This document shows, piece after piece, positions 1 through 8,403 of a DNA stretch of 64,000 bases; the first letter of the stretch is position 1; each line of letters begins with the position of its first letter. The translations under genes were made by a program, and so were the position numbers. This DNA comes from an uncultured Bacteroidales bacterium (GTDB lineage Bacteria; Bacteroidota; Bacteroidia; Bacteroidales; WCHB1-69), in NCBI GenBank assembly GCA_900315245.1, contig OMYJ01000006.1, forward strand, positions 124,001 to 188,000, given 5' to 3'. The notes beneath the pieces were generated by a model, which did no database searches, had not been told where the DNA came from, and saw only the letters and a list, made by a program, of their open reading frames with translations.

Positions 1-448
1 TTAATTTCACTCTTGTTTCGACCTTCTCATCAACGGCTTTAATGATAGCAGCAAAAAGCTGTTTGGTTCCCTCTCCCGTTTTCTGAAACAAGGGATAATC
101 TTCGTAAGTGTCTTTAAAATCTTCAGAATTGTATATGTCGGGCTGTCCCGAATAAATGAATGTAGGTAACCAGCTGCCCTTGTCCTTGAGTTGTTTCAAC
201 CGATCCGTCACTTTTCTCAATCCTTTAATTCTGCCAGAACTTTCGAGCGTGTCGGATTGTGATTTGAAAAAACGGATGTCTAATACAACAGCATCGAAAT
301 CACTAGGATGCTCAAGATGGGCCAATGCTTCTTCAGCAGATTTGCAGGCCGTATCCATATTGATATTATTGTCTGATGCCAAATCAGCCACTTCTTGCAA
401 CTCTGGGGTGTCATATTCATCATCCACCCACAACACTTTATATGCCAT
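1..448 (-). CDS. Response-regulator receiver-domain protein, partial at the window edge
   Basis: The visible 149 codons start MAYKVLWVDDE and run off the left edge with no stop. They read as a CheY-like receiver domain: acidic pair D9-D10, putative phosphoacceptor D57 in VVLDIRF, a Thr/Ser-position residue S100 in IYSGQ, and the conserved lysine K123 in FQKTGEG. Receivers accept a phosphoryl group on the Asp from a partner histidine kinase. The gene lies 33 bp after the stop of the large fusion gene that ends in a kinase-type ATPase, on the same strand, so that fusion is the natural partner (inference). The segment between D57 and S100 is longer than usual and basic (ESSGRIKGLRKVTDRLKQLKDKG). 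What follows the receiver (output domain or nothing) cannot be seen. Confidence 0.85.
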   Translation of the reverse strand, partial: MAYKVLWVDDEYDTPELQEVADLASDNNINMDTACKSAEEALAHLEHPSDFDAVVLDIRFFKSQSDTLESSGRIKGLRKVTDRLKQLKDKGSWLPTFIYSGQPDIYNSEDFKDTYEDYPLFQKTGEGTKQLFAAIIKAVDEKVETRVKL

Positions 449-481
449 AATATTGGAATTAAGGTTTTTACTTATTATCAA

Positions 482-3400
482 TTACTCAATAGGGAATCGT
501 AACACGTAACAAGTGGGGAAAGTCTCTTTATAATCAGGTATTAACTCAAACTCACCTTGAAAAGCCTTCACTATTTTTTGAATGTCATGTCCTCCAATTC
601 CACTTCCTCGGTGCTCGCCTGCTGACCAATGCCGTTTAGTGAATTTTTGCACATCAACATCGTCTGGAAATGGTTTTCCGTTATTGGAAATCAGTAACGT
701 TAACCAAGCATTGTCAGAAGAAATTTCAACACGGACGACATTTGCAGGGTCATTGTCGAAAAACGCATGTTTTTCTGCATTGGACATCACATCGTTAATC
801 AGTATCTTGAACAAATCCAGATTCATCCTAACGCTTACTTCAGACATCGATTGCGGTAAAATTTCCGATTTGTCGACCGTAAATTTCTCATTCTCATATT
901 GGACATTACTCCATATTTCGCTGATCGACACAGAAGATAACGGATACTGTGACACATCCAAGAAGTCTGCTCCATTCTGCATTAGAATCTCAATATGATG
1001 AATACTGTCTTTGATGACATTTAGTTTGTCGGCTACAGTTGTGTTTCTGCGTGTTTGAACTATCTTATCCAACAGTCCTGTCTTCTCAAAGTAATTGTAT
1101 AAATTGTCAACTGCGGCATTGATGCCAGCCACCGATTTCCCCATGGCATGTTTCAGAGATTTGAACTCCTCCTCCTTTTCCGCATTAAGTTCAATATACT
1201 TTTTGTTAAATGCCTGCTTTTCTTTAGTATATTGCTGACGAGCGATTTCGTCCAAAATAGATTTCTGTGACGATAGTTCTGGCAAATTAATTCGGATGCT
1301 TAGAAAGTCTTCAGAAGAAACACATGCTAGAATTCCAGTACGATAATTGTCGATTTGCTGCATCACTTCAGGTAATCGTAAAGCATAACATAAATAATCT
1401 GGCATTACGATAGCTTGATTAACCTTAAAAGCTAACGTATTTCGAGATATATAATAGGTAGTGGTGATATCAGCATCAACAAATGTAGGTTTCAAATCAC
1501 TTATGAATGAAGATAATATTAACGCATCTCCTTGAATTTGCAACATTGATTCATCAAGTGTCTCCAATTTTAAGTCAAACTTAGTTCTTCGAAAATCCAT
1601 TGCATCTGACGACAGCTTATCACGAGACATCGTTAAACCACTATTTTCAGAAAAATGTTTATGTTCAATTTTGGTCAGCAAGTCACCTAATCTATAAGTT
1701 GACACCCCTACTTGTTCCGGGAATGGTTTGTATAAAAAGATATTCAATGAATAATTATTGTTGCGAATTTCTGCATAAGGAGTGCTGAAACAACAATCTG
1801 CATCTTTATTCATTATCGCATCAATAATATCATTAGTTCGAAGAGAGACTTTGCTCTTATGCGATTCGAACATCTGAGTCATATCACAAAACAGGATTTC
1901 TTGATTATCTCGTTTTGAGAGTTGAATCAAGCAAACACTCACATTCATGCCCAAAAACGAACCTTTGGGTAGAGCAATTACTTTTTCGATCCAACGGTTA
2001 TCTACGATTGTTTTTCGTATACCTGTTATCTTTTTCGAGTGATTAAACATAAAGGAGGAAGGAACCGCAACCATCATCTTACCCTGTTCTTCGAGATGAG
2101 ACATACACTGGTTGAACAAGAAATCATACATCAAAGCTTCTTTATCGGGCAAGAATGGAGGAATGGAGAGAATCGTATCATATAATACTTCTTTGGGAAG
2201 AGATTTCACAAAATCATGGGAATCTTCACAAGTATAACCTGTATGAACCAAATTACCAGCGTTCAATCTGATTGTCCCTAATGTATGAATGTCGGAATTA
2301 ATTTCGTTGCCGATATAGTTAGCATCAGGAATCAGATTTGCAAAGGTGGCAGTGCCGGCATAAGGGTTAAACAAATTGTGAATCTTATCTGAGGAATGAA
2401 GATCCACCATCAATTGCGCTATTTCTGGCTGAAGGAATTTATAAGAAACCCTCTCAGAAGCAAATATTCGGATGATTAAATCAATACATTCATCGTAATT
2501 TTCCATTAAAATCTCTTCGTATTCTTTCATATAGTCGATTACATCGTCTAGTTTATTTACTTTTGCTGAATTAAAAGTAAGTATAGGATGCCCCTCGCTA
2601 AATAAGGATTCTACTCGAAGTGAAATATTCAATAGTAAATCTATTAGCTTATATTTTCTTTGAAAGCGAGACAAAATGCCTTTAAGGATTGCTTCAATAT
2701 CCTCCACATGTTGATAAAAATAATCATCAGTCGAAATTGAATATTTTTTAGACGCCAAATCACTGTTTGACAAGATCAGCACATGAGGCGTACCATCTTC
2801 AAAAGATAATTCATATATGATGGACTGGTAAAATTCTGAGAATCTTTCATCATCAATATGATTGAACTTAGCCAATACTACTTTGTCGTCCTGTTTGCTT
2901 TGGTTAATGAATAACAAGTAGCGATTGTTGAGACTGATGACTTTATCTAAGACATTTTCCTTGATGAGTTTCTCGATGACTGGTTGGCATAATCCTAAAT
3001 CTTTTTTCATGACAAAAGTCACGTATAGTCCTCCATGCTTGAGATGCGATTTTGAAATCGTTTCATATTGACGGATGTCTTTGTGCAAATCAATGACAAC
3101 ATCGGCGACATCACAGATTGGAATCGCAATGTCACGAACATATTGAGACTTGTTTTTACCGCGCATTGCGTCAAATATGACATATTGTGATGCAGAACAC
3201 ACAGGGTCATAGTAAAACTCCTCTGCATCAATGTCAAAAGCCATTTCTATTTCAACCGATTTTCCCTTCAATGTTTTTGGTGTGATAACACTTCCCCAAC
3301 CTGCATAGGATGTTAGTTCATCAATACCACTGTCTCCTGGATAGATAATGTCGGCATAATCGTCTTTCCTAACAACAATCTGTAAATCATCGGCATTTCC

Positions 3401-4813
3401 TATTTGAGATTCTATAAATTGATATTGAGATGTATAAGAAGATCGAACTACCCTTTCACAGATTCTCTCAATTATTTCAGAATAATACTTATGAAAGATA
3501 TTGTCATCAATGGTTTCAATCATCCTTATTGCATTAAGGAAATGTTGATATTTAGCGTCAGAATAATAATCGACACGTCCTATTTGGGAGATACAAAAAT
3601 TAAACGCACGAATAACCTGTGCTTTCTCGCCTTCATGTCGTTTTATGCAATTATCTTCTAAAGTCTTGAAATCAGGGTAAGTAAATTCATCAATCAAAGT
3701 TGACAGCACACCTTTATAATGCTTTTTGAAATAAGGAATAAGGAAAAGAGATGCTGTACTTGCCTCATAACCTTCAACTAAATTTTGAAGATTATCAGCA
3801 ATCGTTGTCATAAACCCATCAACTTTTTCGAACACTTCATATCTCTCATAATCTAATGAGTAACCATAACGAATTATCTCTTCAGTCTCTATTTCACGAT
3901 ACAGATCATGGTCTGATGAATAAAAGAATGGTGACAAACTATATTTCTCAATTCCGAATTCTATCCAACCATTATCTATCCCGTTAGTATGTACTTTTTG
4001 TACACGTCTATCATCAAACAGTTCACGAACGATTTGATTATCTCCCTTGATAACATGCTCATTTACTCCTGCAACGACCTTCCCCTTTAGTGTAAGTTGC
4101 TCAAGGACAGAAGAAGTTTTGTTGAAATCAAAAGTCATGTCTATGTATAAGTCAATCTTTTGATTTCCATCGAAAGGCGCCTGGTTTATGAAAACAATTT
4201 TGTCCTGAATGGTGGAAATGCGAGCTCCATATATTATATCAAAAATGAATAAATCATCAAAATCGTCAAATTCTATGGCAATCTTATTATCCCAAATGGA
4301 TTTTGGATCTTCAAGTTTTGTGAGTAAAGCTGAAAAAGCACAATACCCTTTTATATACAACGATTTGTCGTTCAAACCATAAGCCTTATAAGATGATAGC
4401 ACATTAAATTCTTCGATTCGATTATTCCAAAAATCACCCAAAGGAATAAAGATAGAATCAAAATAATTCACTATGAAAACCTCAAAAGGAATGACTTTAA
4501 TCGTATTGCTATAGATCTCAAGAATGGCTTCTTTAAGGGTATAGGTGATCTGTTCATTGTTAGGCTTGAGCTTGAAATTCGAATCAGCCATCACCTCGTT
4601 GAAGTATTGTAAAACACTTCCGACTTTTTTATCTTTCACATCTTCAATTAGCAAGTTGGTTGTCAAGCCTTCGCGTGTCAGATAAATAAGAGCAAACTTG
4701 ACAAAATCAATATGCTGGAATTTCGGAGCTTGTTTTCGAAGCTCTTCCATCTTGTCATTAAACTCATTTACAACTGCTAAAACCTGCTCTTCAGACCAAG
4801 AAATATTTTCCAT
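482..4813 (-). CDS. Degenerate N6-methyltransferase/HsdS-like protein fused to a histidine-kinase-type ATPase
   Basis: A 1443-residue protein if translation starts at the ATG of MENISWSEEQ; an in-frame GTG 60 bp upstream would add 20 residues but looks less natural. Residues ~1-800 are mostly unrecognised. About 568-645 (ADVVIDLHKDI, then KHGGLYVTFVMKK and a DKVISLNNR strand) resembles the second half of an HsdM-type methyltransferase. About 800-970 is the clearest methyltransferase fold: motif I-like NPYAGTATF near 816, and SIPPF near 883 where NPPF is expected. About 1035-1190 (YRLGDLLTKI onward) resembles an HsdS target-recognition domain and helix. A His near 1222 (SLKHAMGKS) may be an H-box. 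About 1328-1443 is a HATPase_c domain with N-box NDVMSNAEKHA, NNGKPFP and GSGIGG. No restriction or translocase domain is present. The gene is visibly more AT-rich than the WYL gene upstream, suggesting transfer. It sits in one minus-strand unit with the WYL gene and the receiver gene. The domain reading comes from motifs; the function is unknown. Confidence 0.8.
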   Translation of the reverse strand: MENISWSEEQVLAVVNEFNDKMEELRKQAPKFQHIDFVKFALIYLTREGLTTNLLIEDVKDKKVGSVLQYFNEVMADSNFKLKPNNEQITYTLKEAILEIYSNTIKVIPFEVFIVNYFDSIFIPLGDFWNNRIEEFNVLSSYKAYGLNDKSLYIKGYCAFSALLTKLEDPKSIWDNKIAIEFDDFDDLFIFDIIYGARISTIQDKIVFINQAPFDGNQKIDLYIDMTFDFNKTSSVLEQLTLKGKVVAGVNEHVIKGDNQIVRELFDDRRVQKVHTNGIDNGWIEFGIEKYSLSPFFYSSDHDLYREIETEEIIRYGYSLDYERYEVFEKVDGFMTTIADNLQNLVEGYEASTASLFLIPYFKKHYKGVLSTLIDEFTYPDFKTLEDNCIKRHEGEKAQVIRAFNFCISQIGRVDYYSDAKYQHFLNAIRMIETIDDNIFHKYYSEIIERICERVVRSSYTSQYQFIESQIGNADDLQIVVRKDDYADIIYPGDSGIDELTSYAGWGSVITPKTLKGKSVEIEMAFDIDAEEFYYDPVCSASQYVIFDAMRGKNKSQYVRDIAIPICDVADVVIDLHKDIRQYETISKSHLKHGGLYVTFVMKKDLGLCQPVIEKLIKENVLDKVISLNNRYLLFINQSKQDDKVVLAKFNHIDDERFSEFYQSIIYELSFEDGTPHVLILSNSDLASKKYSISTDDYFYQHVEDIEAILKGILSRFQRKYKLIDLLLNISLRVESLFSEGHPILTFNSAKVNKLDDVIDYMKEYEEILMENYDECIDLIIRIFASERVSYKFLQPEIAQLMVDLHSSDKIHNLFNPYAGTATFANLIPDANYIGNEINSDIHTLGTIRLNAGNLVHTGYTCEDSHDFVKSLPKEVLYDTILSIPPFLPDKEALMYDFLFNQCMSHLEEQGKMMVAVPSSFMFNHSKKITGIRKTIVDNRWIEKVIALPKGSFLGMNVSVCLIQLSKRDNQEILFCDMTQMFESHKSKVSLRTNDIIDAIMNKDADCCFSTPYAEIRNNNYSLNIFLYKPFPEQVGVSTYRLGDLLTKIEHKHFSENSGLTMSRDKLSSDAMDFRRTKFDLKLETLDESMLQIQGDALILSSFISDLKPTFVDADITTTYYISRNTLAFKVNQAIVMPDYLCYALRLPEVMQQIDNYRTGILACVSSEDFLSIRINLPELSSQKSILDEIARQQYTKEKQAFNKKYIELNAEKEEEFKSLKHAMGKSVAGINAAVDNLYNYFEKTGLLDKIVQTRRNTTVADKLNVIKDSIHHIEILMQNGADFLDVSQYPLSSVSISEIWSNVQYENEKFTVDKSEILPQSMSEVSVRMNLDLFKILINDVMSNAEKHAFFDNDPANVVRVEISSDNAWLTLLISNNGKPFPDDVDVQKFTKRHWSAGEHRGSGIGGHDIQKIVKAFQGEFELIPDYKETFPTCYVLRFPIE

Positions 4814-4884
4814 ATCGCAAAAAATTAATTTAACATCGATTTGACGATGCAAAATAACAACTTTCACGTTCACTCATACTGAAC

Positions 4885-5895
4885 CTATTCCCCATACCTC
4901 TCCAGTTCCTTCTCAATCCTCATCTTTATCTTCTCCCTAAACCATTCCGGTTCAAGCACTTCCATGTTTTCGCCAAAGGACAGGATCAGTTGCTCCAACT
5001 CGTAGTTCAGATACACTTCGATGGTGATGACGGCGCCGGTGGCATCCTCACCGACCTTCTTTTGCGTGCCATGGAGCGGCTTGGTGCGGACGTACGGCCA
5101 CGAGACCGGGGAGACCCACAGCTTGACGAGCGTGGGCTCCGCGTTTGAATCTTTGGACACCCCGATCATCTCGTCAAAATAGTCGGCGAAGTTGATGTCG
5201 GCGGGTTGGAACGGCACATCAATCTCTTTGATGCCCAGGATACGGTCGAGGGCGTAGTTGGTCAACGTCTCATAACCCTCATTCCTGGCAATCAGAAACC
5301 ACCGCTTGTTGTACTGTTTCAGATAATAGGGATAGACCACGTATTCCAACTCTTGGTCCTGCCTGAAACTTTTGTAGGTGATGCACAACGTCCGCTTTTC
5401 GCTGATGGCGTTGAACAGCGGCGTGAAGTGGTCCAGCCCTTCCAAATCCATGTTCTCGTCAAACCCGACCACCTCGTCCGTGGAAACCTCATCGATTTTC
5501 AACGAAGCGCCCAAACGATCAGAAATCTCGCTGATCCAGTCGAACTGCGGCATCCCTCTGAACCGTTTCAGCAAGCAGAGTGTCTGGATGAGCTGCGCGG
5601 TCTCCTCGGGCTTCAGCAGCGGCCTGTAGATGGAGAAATCGGGATCGGCATAGTGATAGCGGATGTTCCGCCCCTCCCGGAAACTTTCCACATCCGCATT
5701 CGGGGCGTAAATCCGCTGAATCTGTTCTATATCGCCGCGAATGGTGTTCATGGCCGACACAGGCGGAAAGTCATGTAGTTCCAACTCCTCATTGCATAAT
5801 TCCTTCATCTCCGCCATCGAATACTTGCGGTTTTTGTCACTCAAACAGCGGTCAATGACCTTGATGCGGACATCTGCATTTTTGGAATTCGGCAT
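4885..5895 (-). CDS. WYL-domain transcriptional regulator
   Basis: A 336-residue protein. The N-terminal ~90 residues (IKVIDRCLSDKNRKYSMAEMKELC, then SAMNTIRGDIEQI) form a helix-turn-helix-like region. Residues ~155-225 are a WYL domain with YPYYLKQYNKRWFLIAR, the RWFLIAR element at 198-204. The C-terminal ~100 residues match the WCX extension. WYL proteins bind small ligands or nucleic acid and control transcription; many regulate phage-defence loci (established for BrxR/CapW-type proteins). It is first in a minus-strand cluster, 71 bp before the ATG of the methyltransferase/kinase fusion. A -7 box lies 30 bp upstream of its ATG and three phased repeats lie 150-230 bp upstream, so autoregulation is plausible (inference). 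Confidence 0.88.
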   Translation of the reverse strand: MPNSKNADVRIKVIDRCLSDKNRKYSMAEMKELCNEELELHDFPPVSAMNTIRGDIEQIQRIYAPNADVESFREGRNIRYHYADPDFSIYRPLLKPEETAQLIQTLCLLKRFRGMPQFDWISEISDRLGASLKIDEVSTDEVVGFDENMDLEGLDHFTPLFNAISEKRTLCITYKSFRQDQELEYVVYPYYLKQYNKRWFLIARNEGYETLTNYALDRILGIKEIDVPFQPADINFADYFDEMIGVSKDSNAEPTLVKLWVSPVSWPYVRTKPLHGTQKKVGEDATGAVITIEVYLNYELEQLILSFGENMEVLEPEWFREKIKMRIEKELERYGE

Positions 5896-5925
5896 AACAC
5901 GATACTATTTTAACAAATACGGTTG

Positions 5926-5933
5926 CAAAAGTA
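5926..5933 (-). promoter_or_regulatory. Promoter -7 box of the WYL cluster
   Basis: Minus-strand TACTTTTG fits the Bacteroidota TAnnTTTG -7 consensus and is followed by C. A TTTTTG about 15 bp further upstream may serve as the -33 element, though the spacing is short. Confidence 0.6.
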
Positions 5934-6046
5934 GCATTTTTCGGAATACAAAAATTGCAGGAAACGCGGCGTTTTCGCGATGTGGGATGTGGTCTGTAAG
6001 GTGAATGGTGAATGTTATGTATTTCCTTGCCGGAATCGCTTGTGCA

Positions 6047-6124
6047 TTTACTGCAATCCATCCCCTCAAAAACCTACCGTTTAGTGCAATTTAGAAAATC
6101 AAAAATTTACCGATTAGTGCAATT
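6047..6124. repeat. Three 12-bp sites phased at exactly 33 bp upstream of the WYL gene
   Basis: TTTACTGCAATC at 6047, TTTAGTGCAATT at 6080 and ATTAGTGCAATT at 6113 begin exactly 33 bp apart, about three helical turns. The last two share the longer core TACCG(T/A)TTAGTGCAATT. They lie 150-230 bp upstream of the WYL start, far from any convincing gene. An operator array for the WYL regulator is the simplest reading. Iteron-like or recombination sites are alternatives. Confidence 0.55.
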
Positions 6125-6295
6125 AGAAATTGTAATTCATTGAAAAAGTGTATTTTTTAGGCAAATCAAAATATGAGCCAACCGCCAGCGCACGTCCTTG
6201 CGGGCACGGGATTCCGTTTTGCCATCCTGTCCTGACGAACCACCACGTGCTTTGACGATAACGACCGCCCTCGCGATCCAACGCCTCCCTCTTCC

Positions 6296-6440
6296 GGCAA
6301 AACGGAATGGTGCATGGGTTGCCCGCCAGAGCAGTGCGCATCGCAACCCGCACAACCCGCAAGAGCAAGGACAACCGATCAACCGTGCCACCCGCAAGCG
6401 TAAACAAAAACGAACAGCAAATGCACCATTCCGTTTGGCC
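6296..6440. repeat. Inverted repeat with 20-bp arms
   Basis: The arms at 6296-6315 and 6421-6440 match at 19 of 20 positions when one is reverse-complemented (core ATGCACCATTCCGTTT). They enclose ~105 bp containing the start of the long direct repeat. The same arm sequence recurs near 8049 and a related piece near 9559, so this is a dispersed element. The remaining sequence between 5934 and 6335 shows no gene I can support. Confidence 0.6.
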
Positions 6441-6757
6441 TCCCTCCCCTACCGGAAACTGATCAATGTACAATGAACAATGTACAATGTGCAATGTACA
6501 AAACGGGAAACAGGATTTTATCAAGTTAACCGACACCAATCCCGTTTCCCCCTGCATTCTTAATTGAAAAAATCACTTGTTTTTAACGGAAGATGGCTTC
6601 GGAGCTTCAATACATCAAAAATCAGCGAAATTCAGGCCTTGAATCTTAACAATCAACAAAACAAATTGTAAATAAAAATTACAACTCTTTGGTTTTCAGC
6701 AGCGAGAAAAATCACGCAAAACCCTTGACAAACAACGGTTTTCGTTGTATCTTTGCA
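6335..6757 (+). repeat. Long direct repeat, copy 1, upstream of the DUF1016 gene
   Basis: About 423 bp that recurs, with small indels and substitutions, at 7963-8387. Shared landmarks in order: TGCGCATCGCAACCCGC, CCGTTTGGCC, a tract of ACAATGTACAATG units, TCAAGTTAACCGACACCAAT, GGAAGATGGCTTCGGAGC, and the promoter TTGACA...TATCTTTG. It ends at the -7 box, so each copy delivers the same promoter to a different gene. Short open frames within it differ between copies and are not conserved as protein. Confidence 0.85.
6725..6755 (+). promoter_or_regulatory. Promoter of the DUF1016 gene, within repeat copy 1
   Basis: TTGACA at 6725 and TATCTTTG at 6748-6755 with 20 bp between TTG and TA, matching the Bacteroidota -33/-7 layout. 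Transcription would begin about 35 bp before the ATG. Confidence 0.75.
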
Positions 6758-6796
6758 GACGGAAATCAATAACCTTAAAAACGAAAAAAAACAAAC

Positions 6797-7879
6797 ATGA
6801 ATCAGTACAGCGATGCCGTCAGGCAAATCAAGACAGCCATTTTGCAGAGCCAGGCCAAGGCCTTGGCGAGTGTGAACCAAGAACAGTTGGCCTTGTATTA
6901 TGGAATAGGTCGATACATTTCTCAGAATTCCCGCTCAGGATTTTGGGGGAAAGATGCCATTGAGACCATTAGCCGTCAATTGTCGGCCGAAATGCCAGGA
7001 TTAAGGGGATTCTCCGCACGCAACTTACGGAATATGAGAATGTTCTACGAACAGTGGCAAATGCTTGACACAAATTTGGCAGACGCGTCTGCCAAATTAG
7101 GAGAGAACGTAAGCACTCTCTTACCAACCGTTTTGAAGGGCATTCCCATTGCAGCGTTTTTCAACATTGGCTTTTCTCACCACGTCATGATCCTGTCAAA
7201 GACAAAAACCTTAGAAGAACGCATATTCTATATTCAGCTCTGTGCTGATTTACAGCTGAGCCATGAGGCTTTGGAACATAGGATAGCAGAAGACGCTTAC
7301 CATAACCAGGGCAAAATGCCTAACAACTTCGTCAACACAATCCCAAACCACAAACAAGCCTTCCGTGCCATTCAGATGTTCAAAGATTCCTACTTGCTGG
7401 ATTTTATCAATACAGAGCAATTGGGTCAGAGAGAAGAGGACATTGATGAGCGAGTCCTTGAAAACGAGATTGTCCATAACATGCGAAACTTTATCATGAC
7501 TTTTGGAAAAGGTTTTGCATACATTGGATGTCAAGTTCATTACGACAAATTGGGACACGACCATTGGGTGGACCTGCTATTCTTCAACAGGATTCTTCGT
7601 TCGCTGGTTGTGGTGGAACTGAAAAAAGGGACTTTCAAACCTGCTTATCTAGGACAACTTTCTCATTACCTTCATGTTTTGGATGACGACGAAAAGCTTA
7701 AGGGAGAAAAACCTCCTGTTGGCATTATCCTTTGCAAAGATGCCGACAAAACATTTGTTGAGTATGTTCTTCAGGATTACCAGCGTCCTATGGGTGTCGC
7801 CACATACCAAGCAGGACAGAAGAAACTGATGGAACTGCTTCCCGATGAAGATGAAATGAAAAAATTAATGTCTATATAA
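6797..7879 (+). CDS. DUF1016 / YhcG-family PD-(D/E)XK nuclease-like protein
   Basis: A 360-residue protein with the two-part layout of the YhcG family. The N-terminal ~170 residues (DUF1016_N) carry LALYYGIGRYIS and the GFSARNLRNMRMFYEQW signature. The C-terminal half is a PD-(D/E)XK nuclease fold: D259 in WVDLLFF, then E274-x-K276 in VVELKKG, followed by AYLGQLSHYL and the strand PPVGIILC. The catalytic D...ExK set is intact. The biological role is not settled, although members often occur near restriction-modification and mobile DNA. The gene is flanked on both sides by copies of the ~425-bp direct repeat, so it could be lost or gained by recombination between them. Confidence 0.88.
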   Translation: MNQYSDAVRQIKTAILQSQAKALASVNQEQLALYYGIGRYISQNSRSGFWGKDAIETISRQLSAEMPGLRGFSARNLRNMRMFYEQWQMLDTNLADASAKLGENVSTLLPTVLKGIPIAAFFNIGFSHHVMILSKTKTLEERIFYIQLCADLQLSHEALEHRIAEDAYHNQGKMPNNFVNTIPNHKQAFRAIQMFKDSYLLDFINTEQLGQREEDIDERVLENEIVHNMRNFIMTFGKGFAYIGCQVHYDKLGHDHWVDLLFFNRILRSLVVVELKKGTFKPAYLGQLSHYLHVLDDDEKLKGEKPPVGIILCKDADKTFVEYVLQDYQRPMGVATYQAGQKKLMELLPDEDEMKKLMSI

Positions 7880-7962
7880 GAATGAAATCTTCTACCAACC
7901 CGACAACAACATCCGACAAGAACAACGGATCAGCAAGACCGAGGAGCAAACCGGCTTCTTCA

Positions 7963-8387
7963 TGCGCATCGCAACCCGCACAACCCGCAAGAGCAAGGAC
8001 AACCGATCAACCGTGCCTCCCGCAAGCGCAATCGGAAACGAACAGCAAATGCACCATTCCGTTTGGCCACCCTCCCCTAACGGAAACTGTCAATGTACAA
8101 TGAACAATGTACAAAATGGGGGACCGGACTTTATCAAGTTAACCGACACCAATCCCGTTTCCCCCTGCATTCTTAATTGAAAAAATCACTTGTTTTTAAC
8201 GGAAGATGGCTTCGGAGCTTCAATACATCTCAGACTCGCAAAGGTCAAAAATCAGCGAAATTCTGACCTTAATTCTTAACAATCAACAAAATAAATTGTA
8301 AATAAAAATTATAACTCTTTGGTTCTCAGTAGCAACAAAAATCACGCAAAACCCTTGACAAACAACGGTTTTTGTTGTATCTTTGCA
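7963..8387 (+). repeat. Long direct repeat, copy 2, upstream of the ORF6N gene
   Basis: Second copy of the repeat at 6335-6757. It differs by a shorter ACAATGTACAATG tract and a ~15-bp insert after CAATACATC (TCAGACTCGCAAAGG). The right end, including TTGACA...TATCTTTG, is nearly identical, and similarity stops at the -7 box. The 523-bp gap between the DUF1016 and ORF6N genes is mostly this repeat and contains no gene I can support. Confidence 0.85.
8355..8385 (+). promoter_or_regulatory. Promoter of the ORF6N gene, within repeat copy 2
   Basis: TTGACA at 8355 and TATCTTTG at 8378-8385, the same promoter as copy 1. An in-frame TTG at 8383 lies inside the -7 box and so cannot be the start codon; the ATG at 8404 fits. 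Confidence 0.75.
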
Positions 8388-8403
8388 TTTCAAAACAACC
8401 ATT

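Noticed and set aside
482..4813. Classical type I restriction-modification HsdM/HsdS
   Set aside because: No HsdR is present, motif IV is SIPPF, and a kinase-type ATPase replaces the restriction partner.
6123..6557. Open frames on both strands between the WYL and DUF1016 genes
   Set aside because: They lie across the dispersed inverted and direct repeats, have no promoter, and the second repeat copy does not keep the frames.
7882..8180. Short plus-strand frames after the DUF1016 gene
   Set aside because: They translate repeat copy 2 and change with each indel between copies.
8383..8403. TTG start for the ORF6N gene
   Set aside because: The TTG is part of the -7 box, so it would not be in the transcript; the ATG at 8404 is used instead.
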